Shown here piece after piece: positions 16,603 to 24,413 of a DNA stretch of 64,000 bases. The DNA is from an uncultured Clostridia bacterium (GTDB lineage Bacteria; Bacillota; Clostridia; Christensenellales; Borkfalkiaceae): assembly GCA_934272745.1 (NCBI GenBank), contig CAKQSI010000006.1:1-64000 (forward strand). The letters run 5' to 3'. The first letter of the stretch is position 1. Each line of letters opens with the position of its first letter. The translations under genes were made by a program, and so were the position numbers. Under the pieces are notes generated by a model. That model saw only the letters and a program-made list of their open reading frames with translations. It searched no databases and was not told the DNA's origin.

Positions 16603-16631
16603 TTGACATTTCCTTTTTCCTGTGCTAAAAT
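16603..16631 (+). promoter_or_regulatory. Promoter of tRNA-Pro
   Basis: TTGACA (16603-16608) and TAAAAT (16626-16631) are spaced 17 bp. The tRNA begins 12 nt after the -10 box. Confidence 0.85.
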
Positions 16632-16642
16632 AGGTGGGCAAT

Positions 16643-16719
16643 CGGGGTGTAGCGCAGTTTGGTAGCGCGCTTGAATGGGGTTCAAGAGGTCGCAAGTTCG
16701 ATTCTTGTCACTCCGACCA
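16643..16719 (+). tRNA. tRNA-Pro (GGG)
   Basis: A 77-nt cloverleaf with encoded CCA. The acceptor stem is CGGGGTG with CACTCCG, the anticodon loop ATGGGGT gives GGG, and the T-loop is TTCGATT. It reads CCC and possibly CCU proline codons. A strong promoter precedes it and a terminator follows. Confidence 0.95.
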
Positions 16720-16723
16720 TCTG

Positions 16724-16762
16724 ATCGGCGAAACTTCGTTACGAGGTTTCGCCGATTTTTTT
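16724..16762 (+). terminator. Intrinsic terminator
   Basis: ATCGGCGAAAC pairs with GTTTCGCCGAT and is followed by a run of T, directly after tRNA-Pro. Confidence 0.9.
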
Positions 16763-16881
16763 GCGAAAATCTCCGATTCTTACTTCTTACAGGCTGTGCG
16801 GCTTGCACAAAAAACACCTTCCCCGTCTTCGGGGAACCCTTTTCGGCAGGAAGCCGCCGTTTCGATCCACCGGAGGCGTTT

Positions 16882-17682
16882 ATGTGGATTTTACTCGCCG
16901 TACTTTCGGCATTCTTTGCCGGCGTGACTACCGTTCTTGCAAAACGCGGAATCAAAAATGCGGATTCCGACGTTTCGACGGCGATCCGAACCGGCGTGGT
17001 TCTTTTGATGGCGTTTTTGATGACCGTGGTTTCCGGCTCGCTCGGCGGGTTGAAAGCGGTCGGCGGCAAAAATCTGCTGTTTCTCGTCCTGTCGGGCTTC
17101 GCTACGGGCGCTTCCTGGCTGTGCTATTTCAAGGCGCTGAAAGACGGCGACGTCAGCAAGGTCGTTCCCATCGACAAATCGTCCGCCGTGATGACCATGC
17201 TGCTATCTTTTCTTCTGTTTTCCGAAAAGGCGACCGTGGCAAAAATTTGCGGCATGGTGCTGGTTGCCGTCGGAATCTTTCTGATGATCGAAACCAAAAA
17301 GAAGCCGACACCTCCCGCGCCCTTGCCGGCAGGAGCCGCAGGGGCGGATCCGGCGACCCCGAAAGGGAAACCCGCTGACAATGCCGGGGTAAAAAACGGC
17401 GCCGCCTTGCAGGAACCGAAGAGGGCGGCTGTCGGAAACGACGCACTTTCCTCTATGCCGCAGGCGGGCGCTTTTGAAACCAGCGCGCAGATTTCAACCC
17501 TGCAGACGGGCGCTTTTGTAGACGGCGCGCAGAATTCGGCCGCGCAGGCGGGCGCTTTTGAAACCGGCGCACAGGATTCAACCCTGCAGACGGGCGCTGC
17601 CGCAAACGAAGCGGCGCTTCCCGCAAAAAAAGCCGCGGCTGGCTGTGGTACGCGCTGCTTTCGGCAGTGTTCGCCACGCTGA
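16882..17682 (+). CDS. EamA/DMT transporter, N-terminal half plus repeat linker (0 frame)
   Basis: A 266-residue product in the frame of the start codon. Residues 1-145 form the first EamA repeat of a drug/metabolite transporter: about five membrane segments, with GFATGASWLCYFKALKDGD and a terminal KKKPTP. A hydrophilic linker follows with four 14-residue repeats (QAGAFETSAQISTL type, 42-bp DNA period, about 17461-17600). Just after an A7 run at 17625-17631 this frame runs into TGA, while the second EamA half continues in the -1 frame. The ATG at 16882 follows CCGGAGGCGTTT. A shift at the A7 would give a 389-residue two-domain transporter. The substrate is unknown. Confidence 0.75.
   Translation: MWILLAVLSAFFAGVTTVLAKRGIKNADSDVSTAIRTGVVLLMAFLMTVVSGSLGGLKAVGGKNLLFLVLSGFATGASWLCYFKALKDGDVSKVVPIDKSSAVMTMLLSFLLFSEKATVAKICGMVLVAVGIFLMIETKKKPTPPAPLPAGAAGADPATPKGKPADNAGVKNGAALQEPKRAAVGNDALSSMPQAGAFETSAQISTLQTGAFVDGAQNSAAQAGAFETGAQDSTLQTGAAANEAALPAKKAAAGCGTRCFRQCSPR
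17625..17631 (+). other. A7 slippery heptamer joining the two EamA halves
   Basis: In the 0 frame the run reads GCA AAA AAA GCC, so the heptamer A-AAA-AAA sits in the classical -1 slippage phase. A -1 shift gives an uninterrupted second EamA repeat. It could be programmed frameshifting, transcript slippage, a real indel mutation or an assembly error in a homopolymer. Confidence 0.6.
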
Positions 17683-18050
17683 CTTCCGTCCTCGGCAAGG
17701 CGGGGATCGACGGCGTGGAATCCTCACTTGGTACCTTTATCCGCACGGCGGTCGTGCTGATCGTATCCTGGGCGCTGGTAGTTGTCAAAGGCAAGGGCGG
17801 AGAGGTCAAAAAAATCTCCGGGCGCGACCTCGTGTTCATTCTGCTTTCCGGCTTCGCTACGGGCGCTTCCTGGCTGTGCTATTTCAAGGCTCTGAAAGAC
17901 GGCGTCCTTTCCGCCGTCACCGCGATCGACAAATGCAGCGTTGCGTTTTCGGTCGGGCTGTCCGTACTGCTGTTCCGCGAAAAAATTTCGCTCCGCGCCT
18001 TTATCGGACTTCTGATTCTGCTCGGCGGAACGCTTTGTATGCTATCTTGA
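17667..18050 (+). CDS. EamA/DMT transporter, C-terminal half (-1 frame)
   Basis: A 127-residue open frame from the first ATG; the homology in fact begins earlier, at about 17640 (RGWLWYALLSAV), before that ATG. It is the second EamA repeat with about five membrane segments, including GFATGASWLCYFKALKDG, identical over 18 residues to the first half and so a sign of internal duplication or gene conversion. No ribosome site precedes the ATG, so it is more likely translated by frameshifting from the upstream half, or is the broken end of a pseudogene. Confidence 0.7.
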   Translation: MFATLTSVLGKAGIDGVESSLGTFIRTAVVLIVSWALVVVKGKGGEVKKISGRDLVFILLSGFATGASWLCYFKALKDGVLSAVTAIDKCSVAFSVGLSVLLFREKISLRAFIGLLILLGGTLCMLS

Positions 18051-18070
18051 TTTCCGGGCAAATTTCAGGG

Positions 18071-18118
18071 GGAAGGTTCCCGATTTTGCATAACGGTAGT
18101 CAAAATCGGGAACCTTCC
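18071..18118 (+). terminator. Long hairpin after the EamA gene
   Basis: A perfect 17-bp stem (GGAAGGTTCCCGATTTT at 18071-18087 with its complement at 18102-18118) lies just after the stop. The T-run is short (TCGTTTCC), so termination strength is uncertain. Confidence 0.65.
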
Positions 18119-18267
18119 TCGTTTCCTGACGAAAATTTTTCTTCAAAAAACCGGGCGGAATCCCCCCTCTCTCGCGGGGCGCGATCTCAAAATAAATATA
18201 ACGCCAACTCTCGCCGGCAAAAGCCGCGACTTTCCCTCGCCGCAGCGCGAAAATTCTTCTGCAACTT

Positions 18268-19161
18268 ATGATCAAACAAGGACTGAAAAATTTCATTTCC
18301 TGTCTGAAGTACGCTTTTTCGGCGCTTGGCGTACTTCTTTTTTGCATGCTGATCGGCGCTTCCTGTTTCTTTTCCGACGCGTCGGAAGCGGCGGCGCTGT
18401 TTAAAGAAGAGGCAGGAGCGGCGATTTCCGACGTCAGAATTTATCCGGACGAGTTCGTTTCCTTTCTTGCGGACAAGGCGCTTGGCTTAAACTGGTCCGA
18501 CCCCGTTTCCGCCCTCCGGCAGATTTGCGACCGAAAACAAATTTTTGCTGCGGTGGAAGACGGGTTGAAAGTCTCCGTTCCCGATTACGAAGCGCACGCA
18601 GAAGCGCTCGCTTCTGCCGTCGGCAAGGCGGGTGAGGACGTCGTCGGCGCCGCGATCAGGTTTATTTTGTGGTCGGCAACGGGCGCGATTGCGGGTTTTT
18701 TTCTTACGCACGCGCTGGTACGGCGAAGCGTCGCCCCGCGAAAAGATCTGAAAGCTTCGCTGCTCGCCGCGCTGTACGGATCGGTGTTCCCGCTCGTCGT
18801 TATGGGCGGAACGCTGTGGCTGACCGGGATTTTTAGGCTGAATTCCACATGGCAGGCCGTGGCGTTTTTGGTGGTTACCGAACTTTCGCTGCTGTTTTCC
18901 GCCTGCCTCGTTCAGGGCGCAGGAAAAGTCAGGCTGAAAGACGCGGTCAGCGCCAAAAACCTGTGCGGACTGCTTGCCGCTGCGGTCATCGTGTTTGCCG
19001 TTATTCTTCTTATTACCGTCGTAATTTCACTGCTTTGCGGCGCTTTCGTGGGGACGGTCGCCTTTTACGCGCTGTTTACGGTGGGATTTTTCACTTCGCA
19101 AATGCACGCGGAGTCTTTTGTAAAAACCATGGCGGAAAAGAACCCTTCCGCACGAAAATAA
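18268..19161 (+). CDS. Hypothetical membrane protein
   Basis: A 297-residue protein with an N-terminal membrane segment (about 17-38), an extracytoplasmic stretch of roughly 80 residues, and four or five further membrane helices from about residue 130. No family is recognised. The ATG at 18268 has only a weak ribosome site, so the start is uncertain; the signal-like N-terminus supports it. It has no obvious operon partner. Confidence 0.65.
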   Translation: MIKQGLKNFISCLKYAFSALGVLLFCMLIGASCFFSDASEAAALFKEEAGAAISDVRIYPDEFVSFLADKALGLNWSDPVSALRQICDRKQIFAAVEDGLKVSVPDYEAHAEALASAVGKAGEDVVGAAIRFILWSATGAIAGFFLTHALVRRSVAPRKDLKASLLAALYGSVFPLVVMGGTLWLTGIFRLNSTWQAVAFLVVTELSLLFSACLVQGAGKVRLKDAVSAKNLCGLLAAAVIVFAVILLITVVISLLCGAFVGTVAFYALFTVGFFTSQMHAESFVKTMAEKNPSARK

Positions 19162-19652
19162 CGCGTTTTTCGCTTGCGGGGTTGGCGAAAAGCGTTTTTA
19201 TGACGGTGGCAGCGCCGAAGCGCAGCAGTGTTACCCGCGTTAGCGCCAAGTTGTTTGTTTGTTAAATTTGATGAACGACGTTTTCTACGCGGGCGATGGT
19301 TGTAATCTCTCAGCGCGGCTGCGCTAACCGCTTCGGCGCCGGGTTGATTGCTTGCAGAGTTTGATAAAAAGCGTTTTCGTGCGGACTGCTTGCCGGCAAA
19401 GAGCTAAGGAGCCGCAGAAAGAAAAGAGAGGAAACTGCCCGCAAAAACAGAGAAAGCGTTGCGAGAAAAAGTCTTGCACTGCAGGGCGTTCTCCGGCGAA
19501 ACGAGCCGGGAAACGTATAAAAACGCGCCCCGGGTTTTTCTGCCGGCAATATTCCCGGGGTGCGCTTTCCGGACGAGGCGGTTCCTCGATCTTGTCGCGG
19601 GTGACCCCGCCGGCGATTTTTTATCTTTTTTCGGATTTTTCCGTCCAAAAGA
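19162..19652. other. Intergenic stretch with inverted repeats, no gene identified
   Basis: About 490 bp. It contains CAGCGCCGAAGCG near 19210 facing CGCTTCGGCGCCG near 19330 as a distant inverted repeat, and a GC-rich hairpin at about 19525-19567 (GCGCCCCGGG with CCCGGGGTGCGC). I see no ORF with a ribosome site and no known RNA. Confidence 0.45.
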
Positions 19653-19681
19653 TTGACGGGGAAAAGAAAATTTGCTATACT
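19653..19681 (+). promoter_or_regulatory. Promoter upstream of tRNA-Ser
   Basis: TTGACG (19653-19658) and TATACT (19676-19681) are spaced 17 bp. The tRNA starts about 130 nt further on, so the precursor has a long 5' leader. Confidence 0.7.
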
Positions 19682-19820
19682 CTTGTTCGGCTTTACGAAA
19701 AAGGCTTTTATCGCGGCAGTCGGTTTCCGCAGGCGCGGCACTCGTTTTTTTGCGGGCACGGTAATTCCCCGCAGGGAACGACTTTGAAACGCAGACTTTT
19801 TCGCCGCCGCAATTTCATAC

Positions 19821-19909
19821 GGACAGGTATCGAAGTGGTCATAACGGCCCTGACTCGAAATCAGGTAGTCCGCAAGGGCTCGTGGGTTCGAATCCCACCC
19901 TGTCCGCCA
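19821..19909 (+). tRNA. tRNA-Ser (CGA)
   Basis: An 89-nt type II tRNA with a long variable arm and encoded CCA. The acceptor stem is GGACAGG with CCTGTCC, the anticodon loop CTCGAAA gives CGA, and the T-loop is TTCGAAT. It reads UCG. The DNA after it becomes AT-rich within about 200 bp, so this tRNA may border an acquired block. Confidence 0.95.
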
Positions 19910-19911
19910 AT

Positions 19912-19943
19912 AGGAATCGCGTTCTAACCCGCGGTTCCTTTTT
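19912..19943 (+). terminator. Terminator of tRNA-Ser
   Basis: AGGAATCGCG pairs imperfectly with CGCGGTTCCT and is followed by TTTTT. Confidence 0.7.
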
Positions 19944-19967
19944 GTTTGCGTAAAAGGAGTTGCGGGT

Positions 19968-20057
19968 TTGATCGTGAAAACTCAAAAGGTCGAACCCAAA
20001 ACAACCTATCTCATGCAACCGCGCGGATATCGCGGTTATTATAAAAAGAAAGAATAA
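19968..20057 (+). CDS. Candidate 29-residue basic small protein
   Basis: An open frame from TTG (19968) to TAA, preceded by AAAAGGAG with 8-9 nt spacing and followed 11 bp later by a terminator. The peptide is basic and aromatic, with TTYLMQPRGYRGYYKKKE at its C-terminus. A GTG at 19974 is another possible start. The combination of ribosome site, compact composition and terminator supports a real gene, but no family is known to me. Confidence 0.5.
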   Translation: MIVKTQKVEPKTTYLMQPRGYRGYYKKKE

Positions 20058-20067
20058 TGCACGATTT

Positions 20068-20100
20068 AAGGCGATAGAACGTTGATTCTACCGCCTTTTT
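20068..20100 (+). terminator. Intrinsic terminator
   Basis: AAGGCGATAGAA pairs (with a small internal mismatch) with TTCTACCGCCTT, followed by TTTTT. It ends the small ORF at 19968. Confidence 0.75.
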
Positions 20101-20339
20101 CTATGTCATTGATAAGTTTAACCGTCCGCTTTCTTCGTCGAACGACGAAATTTTTCGTCTTTCGTCGCCAGTGGTTGTAGCACAGTGAAAATCGAAAGTC
20201 AGCGGCAAAAAATTTTTTGCTATTTAACAAACAAAATGAGAACAAAAGATACGTTACAAAGTGTTTTGAGTAAATTTAAAGAAAGTTGTTATATTTGACT
20301 GTCGAAAAAAAAGCAGTAATTTTTACATTTGTCTAAAAC

Positions 20340-20367
20340 GACAACAAAAGTTGTCCCAAATGACAAC
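20340..20367. promoter_or_regulatory. Candidate operator with GACAAC half-sites
   Basis: GACAAC-AAAA-GTTGTC is a perfect inverted repeat at 20340-20355, and a third GACAAC lies at 20362-20367, 8 bp before the -35 box. This is the usual place for an activator or autoregulator, and the downstream gene encodes an HTH protein. Confidence 0.55.
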
Positions 20368-20374
20368 AAAATGC

Positions 20375-20403
20375 TTGAAGTCATTGCAGTTTTATGCTAC
20401 AAT
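20375..20403 (+). promoter_or_regulatory. Promoter of the HTH gene
   Basis: TTGAAG (20375-20380) and TACAAT (20398-20403) are spaced 17 bp, about 40 bp before the start codon. Confidence 0.7.
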
Positions 20404-20441
20404 ACAATTAAGAAAAAATATTTGACTGTGGAGATATTATT

Positions 20442-21533
20442 ATGACAAATTTAAAAAATAACATAGACCACTATATGCAATTAAAAGGTATTAAAATGTA
20501 TAGTCATCTTCTTATCGATATAGCGCATCAATTAGGAATTAACGGTAAAGAAGCATATGCATTTGCAAAAAAAGAAAAAGCAAATTTCTCAAAAATGCTA
20601 AAAGGAGAAAGACCATTAAAATACGAGTTTATCGTTCCGTTAGAAAAAATTTTCGGCGTTTCGTTATCAAGAATAATGGATGAAGATGCATATAAACTTC
20701 CTGTTGAGAAGGATAATGTGCCGTTTAACAAGGGATTCAGATATTATGCCTATTTAGATAATCCTGATTTTTATCAGAACGAATTTGATAAATTGTTAGC
20801 AAAAAACGGCAAGTCTATATTAAATAATATGGATGAGTTTGGGAAAACCTTTTTAGATTATGTTGTTGAATATCACGCAGTCAACGGTGTCAGATACCTT
20901 TACAACACATATGGAATTACGTTAAAATGGTATTATAATAGTTTTGATTTTAACAAAGAAAAAGGAATGATTTGGTGTTCTTTTGAAAACGCAATTGAAT
21001 TTGCACGACTTGTAGCAAGTATGAATGATGCCGGTTTATTTAATGCTATATATGATTCTTATAATATGTTTTATACCAATGGTCATTATGGCGGCTCGGA
21101 CTCAATTTTTTATTCTCCGGAATATTTAGAAATATTGTTGGATAATAAAGTAATATTTGAGTCTTTACTTGTGATTAGAAATTACGATTTACAATTAGGG
21201 AGCATTTCAAAAAGAAAACTTAAAACAGATGTTTTACACTATTGCTCTATAAATCCGATATTAAATAATTGCTTAAATTATGCATTAAAACATTTAGATA
21301 AATATAAATCGCAAGCAATAGCACTTTTGAAATTCGGGATAATTCACAATAAAGAAATTGTAAGTAAAATTGATATAAATGACTGTTATATATCCAATGA
21401 TTTGGGTGGCTTAAAAAACTGTAAAGATGAAAACTATTATAAATGTGTAATTCTTGTTAATGAAAATAACATAAAGGATGGCGATATAGAAAAACTAATA
21501 AAAGAATTACCCAAATTTAACAGAGTTAATTAA
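20442..21533 (+). CDS. HTH-type protein with uncharacterised C-terminal domain
   Basis: A 363-residue protein in AT-rich DNA unlike its neighbours. Residues 10-90 look like an XRE-type DNA-binding domain (HQLGINGKEAYAFAKKEK, then FSKMLKGERPLKYEFIVPLE and FGVSLSRIMDE). The remaining 270 residues are rich in Asn, Tyr and Lys and may be helical repeats (WYYNSF, ALKHLDKYKSQAIALLKFG); no family is recognised. The ATG at 20442 follows GGAGATATT. A palindrome upstream of its promoter suggests autoregulation. The location next to tRNA-Ser and the base composition suggest transfer. A role in an accessory or defence element is possible but not shown. Confidence 0.7.
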   Translation: MTNLKNNIDHYMQLKGIKMYSHLLIDIAHQLGINGKEAYAFAKKEKANFSKMLKGERPLKYEFIVPLEKIFGVSLSRIMDEDAYKLPVEKDNVPFNKGFRYYAYLDNPDFYQNEFDKLLAKNGKSILNNMDEFGKTFLDYVVEYHAVNGVRYLYNTYGITLKWYYNSFDFNKEKGMIWCSFENAIEFARLVASMNDAGLFNAIYDSYNMFYTNGHYGGSDSIFYSPEYLEILLDNKVIFESLLVIRNYDLQLGSISKRKLKTDVLHYCSINPILNNCLNYALKHLDKYKSQAIALLKFGIIHNKEIVSKIDINDCYISNDLGGLKNCKDENYYKCVILVNENNIKDGDIEKLIKELPKFNRVN

Positions 21534-21554
21534 TAAGATAAGCTGAGGTAAATT

Positions 21555-21722
21555 ATGTTTAGGTCAATTTTTAATAAAAATACGTTTAATGACCAAGAAG
21601 AGAAAGAGAAATTAAACAATCTCTCAGAAAAGGAGCTATTAATAGAATTAATAATCGAATTAAAAAAAGTAAGTATAAAATGTGATGATATCGCAAGAAA
21701 AATTGTTATTTGGAGCGATTAG
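21555..21722 (+). CDS. Small companion protein of the HTH gene
   Basis: A 55-residue acidic/basic helical protein (starts MFRSIFNKNTFNDQEEKEK, ends ARKIVIWSD) that begins 21 bp after the HTH gene. The ATG at 21555 follows TGAGGTAAATT. The base composition matches the HTH gene, so the two probably arrived together. No family is recognised; a toxin-antitoxin-like pairing cannot be judged. Confidence 0.6.
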   Translation: MFRSIFNKNTFNDQEEKEKLNNLSEKELLIELIIELKKVSIKCDDIARKIVIWSD

Positions 21723-21915
21723 TTTGTGAACACTAATTGATTAAACCATTAAAGAATAAAATTCGATTTACGTTACTAACGCTCCGCCAGAACGGACGCA
21801 ACCGTCGGACACCAATCAAAGTCTGTCTTTTTATTTTTACGTATTTTCGTCATAGATAACAAGACTACGGTTGAACCGTTAAAAATTTAAATCGCGACTC
21901 TTTTCCCTTTGTTGG
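21723..21915. other. AT-rich intergenic end of the acquired block
   Basis: No gene is seen. The stretch leads to a terminator at 21916. A TCCGCCA near 21783 matches the last 7 nt of tRNA-Ser plus CCA, which is too short to claim an attachment repeat. Confidence 0.4.
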
Positions 21916-21950
21916 CAGTTACGGCGCCGCTTGTGCCGCAACTGTTTTTA
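21916..21950 (+). terminator. Intrinsic terminator
   Basis: CAGTTACGGC pairs with GCCGCAACTG (one mismatch) and is followed by TTTTTAT. It probably ends the HTH gene and its companion. Confidence 0.75.
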
Positions 21951-22090
21951 TCTGCGTGTGTTAAAGAAAATCCTCGCCCGCAAAAAGCGTAAACGACGGC
22001 TAAAAAATCCTTTCGCGTTTTCCAATTGTAAAGTTTATGTAAAGTGGTTGTAAATTCTCGGCAAACAGGCGGTTTGAGGTGCGTATGCGG

Positions 22091-22119
22091 TTGTCATAAT
22101 CGGTAAATTTTGTTATATT
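22091..22119 (+). promoter_or_regulatory. Promoter upstream of structured element copy 2
   Basis: TTGTCA (22091-22096) and TATATT (22114-22119) are spaced 17 bp. A transcript started at about 22126 would carry the whole element at 22141-22436 in the leader of the Na/Pi transporter gene. Confidence 0.6.
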
Positions 22120-22140
22120 GAAACCGATTGAAATTTTGCA

Positions 22141-22436
22141 TAGGGATTCCATTCGCCATCCCTAACTATTTTTGCGGGAATAAATCGGTTTTTGCTGCGA
22201 CCCACTCCCATCATCGTACGGACGGTACGATTTCGGTCGTTTGCCTTGCAAAAACCGGTACCGCAAGCGGCGATTTCTTCACCGCAAAAACGCTGATCGC
22301 GCCGAAAAGAGCGTATTTTTTGATGATTTACCACGGGCGTGAGGGTTGCCGTACCGGTCGTACGGCGCCCGAGCGCCCGTGAGAAAGGGCGAAAAAGACG
22401 CCTTTTCGGTAGGAAGGGTGACGGATGGAATCCCTA
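22141..22436. mobile_element. TA-flanked structured inverted-repeat element, copy 2
   Basis: A 296-bp copy of the element at 3993-4286 in the same orientation, with the same TAGGGATTCC ends. The middle differs a great deal, yet stems are kept: AAATCG with CGATTT replaces AAACCGA with TCGGTTT, TCGTAC with GTACGA is now perfect, GCCGTAC with GTACGGC is extended, and ACGGGCG with CGCCCGT replaces a different pair. The right end (GACGCCTTTTCGGTAGGAAG) is almost unchanged. It ends 57 bp before the Na/Pi transporter start, inside its likely 5' leader. Confidence 0.75.
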
Positions 22437-22493
22437 CGATTTACAAACCGACCGGCAAAACGGAGTTTCGTCAATTTACAGGAGAAAAAGCAT

Positions 22494-24194
22494 ATGACGT
22501 CACAGGAAATTTTGCAGTTGATTCAAAGCCTGATCTGGCTGCTTGCGGGCGTCGGCGTGTTCATCGTCGGCATGAATTTTATGGGCGACGCCTTAGAAAA
22601 ATGCGCGGGAAACGGAATGAAAAGCCTGCTTGAAAAGATAAGCAACAACCGTTTTTCGGGCGTAGGAATCGGCGCGGGCGTGACTGCCATCATTCAAAGT
22701 TCGTCCGCGACTTCGGTCATGGTGATCGGACTCGTCAACGCCGGCGTGATGACGCTGATGCAGGCGACGCCCATCATCATGGGCGCGAATATCGGCACGA
22801 CGATCACGGGCGTTCTCGTCGCGCTGAAAAACGACTACTTCAATATGCTCATGTACCTGCTCGCGTTTGCAGGCGTCTTGATGAGTTTCACGAAGAAAGA
22901 AAAAGTCAAAATCGCGGGCAGTCTTTGCTGCGGATTAGGTTTGATTTTCGTCGGGCTGAACGTCATGAGCAGCGAGCAGGCGTTCGGAAGCCCGCTCGTG
23001 AAAGAACTGTTCAAAAACATATTCAGCGTCGTCGATTTTCCGCTGTTGCTCATTATCGTCGGCATGATCTTTACCGCGCTGATACAAAGTTCGTCCGCCG
23101 CGACAGGCGTCGTGATCACAATGGTCGGAAACAACGTTCTGCCTTTGGATCTCGCCCTGTTCATCGTTCTCGGCGCGAATATCGGCACCTGCGTGACCGC
23201 GCTGCTCGCTTCGATCGGCGCAAACGCAAACTCCAAGCGGGTGGCGCTCATTCACTTCACGTTCAACGTCATCGGAACGGTACTTTTCACGATTATTATC
23301 TGGATATTCCGACAGCCCGTCGTAAATCTGCTTACCGCAATATTCCCCGGAAACGGAACGATGGCGCTTCAGATGCGCATTTCCATATTCCACGTCATAT
23401 TCAACGTAACGACGACCTGCCTGCTTCTTCCGTTCGTAAAACAACTGGTCGGTTTTTCCCGGCTCGTCATTAAAGATAAGGCGGACGAAAAAGACGCACC
23501 GGCGCTGAAATTCGTCGATAATCGCCTTCTTTCGATGCCGCCCGTCGCGTTGATGCAGGTCAAAAAAGAAATCGAATATATGATGGATCTGGTTGAAAAG
23601 AACGTCGGACTTTCTTTTTACGCCGAGGAAACCAGAAGCACGGACGACGGCGAACTCATTCATAAAAACGAAGACACCATCGACTTTACGAACACCGCGC
23701 TGACCGATTTTCTGATCAAGTTATCGGTGGACGTGGAGCAGAGCGACGAAACCGTGATCGGCTCCTATTTCCACGTCCTGAACGATCTGGAAAGAATCGG
23801 CGATCACGCTGAAAACTTCTTCGGCATCGTGGAAGATATGTGCAGAAAGAAACTTTCTTTCTCCGCTCCGGCGCAGGAAAAAATACGCAAAATGTACGAT
23901 AAAGTAGCCGAAATGTTCTCCATTTCGCGGAACGCTTTTGAAACCGAGGACAGAACCCTTTTAACGCGGCTTTCAGAACTTGAAAACGAAGTGGACGGAC
24001 TGAAACGCAAACTCACTTCGGAGCATTTTGCGCGGCTGGCGGACGGGCAGTGCAACGTGGAATGCAGTCCCTATTATTCGTCGTTGATTTCGGGGCTGGA
24101 ACGCGTGGCGGATCACCTCGTCAACGTGGGATACAGTATCACGAACCCCACCGGCTCGCAAAAAGACGCGGTTCCCGCAAGCGCTTCCAATTAA
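22494..24194 (+). CDS. Na/Pi cotransporter family protein with PhoU-like C-terminus
   Basis: A 566-residue NptA/YjbB-type transporter. The two inverted repeats carry the signature motifs QSSSATS (68-74) and a second QSSSAATG near residue 195; about eight or nine membrane helices span residues 10-320. From about residue 350 a PhoU-like helical domain follows (two EIEYMM/LERIGDHAENF-type segments). It should import phosphate with sodium; YjbB homologues may export it. The ATG at 22494 follows ACAGGAGAAAAAGCAT. The structured element at 22141-22436 lies in its likely leader and could affect expression. Confidence 0.9.
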   Translation: MTSQEILQLIQSLIWLLAGVGVFIVGMNFMGDALEKCAGNGMKSLLEKISNNRFSGVGIGAGVTAIIQSSSATSVMVIGLVNAGVMTLMQATPIIMGANIGTTITGVLVALKNDYFNMLMYLLAFAGVLMSFTKKEKVKIAGSLCCGLGLIFVGLNVMSSEQAFGSPLVKELFKNIFSVVDFPLLLIIVGMIFTALIQSSSAATGVVITMVGNNVLPLDLALFIVLGANIGTCVTALLASIGANANSKRVALIHFTFNVIGTVLFTIIIWIFRQPVVNLLTAIFPGNGTMALQMRISIFHVIFNVTTTCLLLPFVKQLVGFSRLVIKDKADEKDAPALKFVDNRLLSMPPVALMQVKKEIEYMMDLVEKNVGLSFYAEETRSTDDGELIHKNEDTIDFTNTALTDFLIKLSVDVEQSDETVIGSYFHVLNDLERIGDHAENFFGIVEDMCRKKLSFSAPAQEKIRKMYDKVAEMFSISRNAFETEDRTLLTRLSELENEVDGLKRKLTSEHFARLADGQCNVECSPYYSSLISGLERVADHLVNVGYSITNPTGSQKDAVPASASN

Positions 24195-24370
24195 AACGTA
24201 ATCGCACACCGGACGGAAAGAATCCGAAACGGATTAAAAAAGAAAACCGGGCGGGAAATGCATGCCGGACGAAATAAAGACAGCATAAGTGGACGTAAAA
24301 AACAAAACGGACGGAAAAAAACGCGGAAGCAAAACAGACAAAAAAAGTAAAATGGACGGAAATATATAAA
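24195..24370. other. Intergenic stretch with degenerate GGACGGAAA repeats
   Basis: The motif ACGGACGGAAA or similar recurs several times (for example near 24213, 24308 and 24352). No gene is seen. Confidence 0.4.
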
Positions 24371-24413
24371 ACGGGCGAGGGCGGAACCCGTAACGGGTTC
24401 CGCCCTCGCCCGT
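24371..24413 (+). terminator. Terminator of the Na/Pi gene
   Basis: A perfect 20-bp GC-rich stem starting ACGGGCGAGGGCGG with a 3-nt loop, followed by ATTTAT. Confidence 0.8.

Noticed and set aside
21781..21800. Possible attachment-site repeat of the tRNA-Ser 3' end
   Set aside because: Only seven bases (TCCGCCA) match, which is expected by chance.
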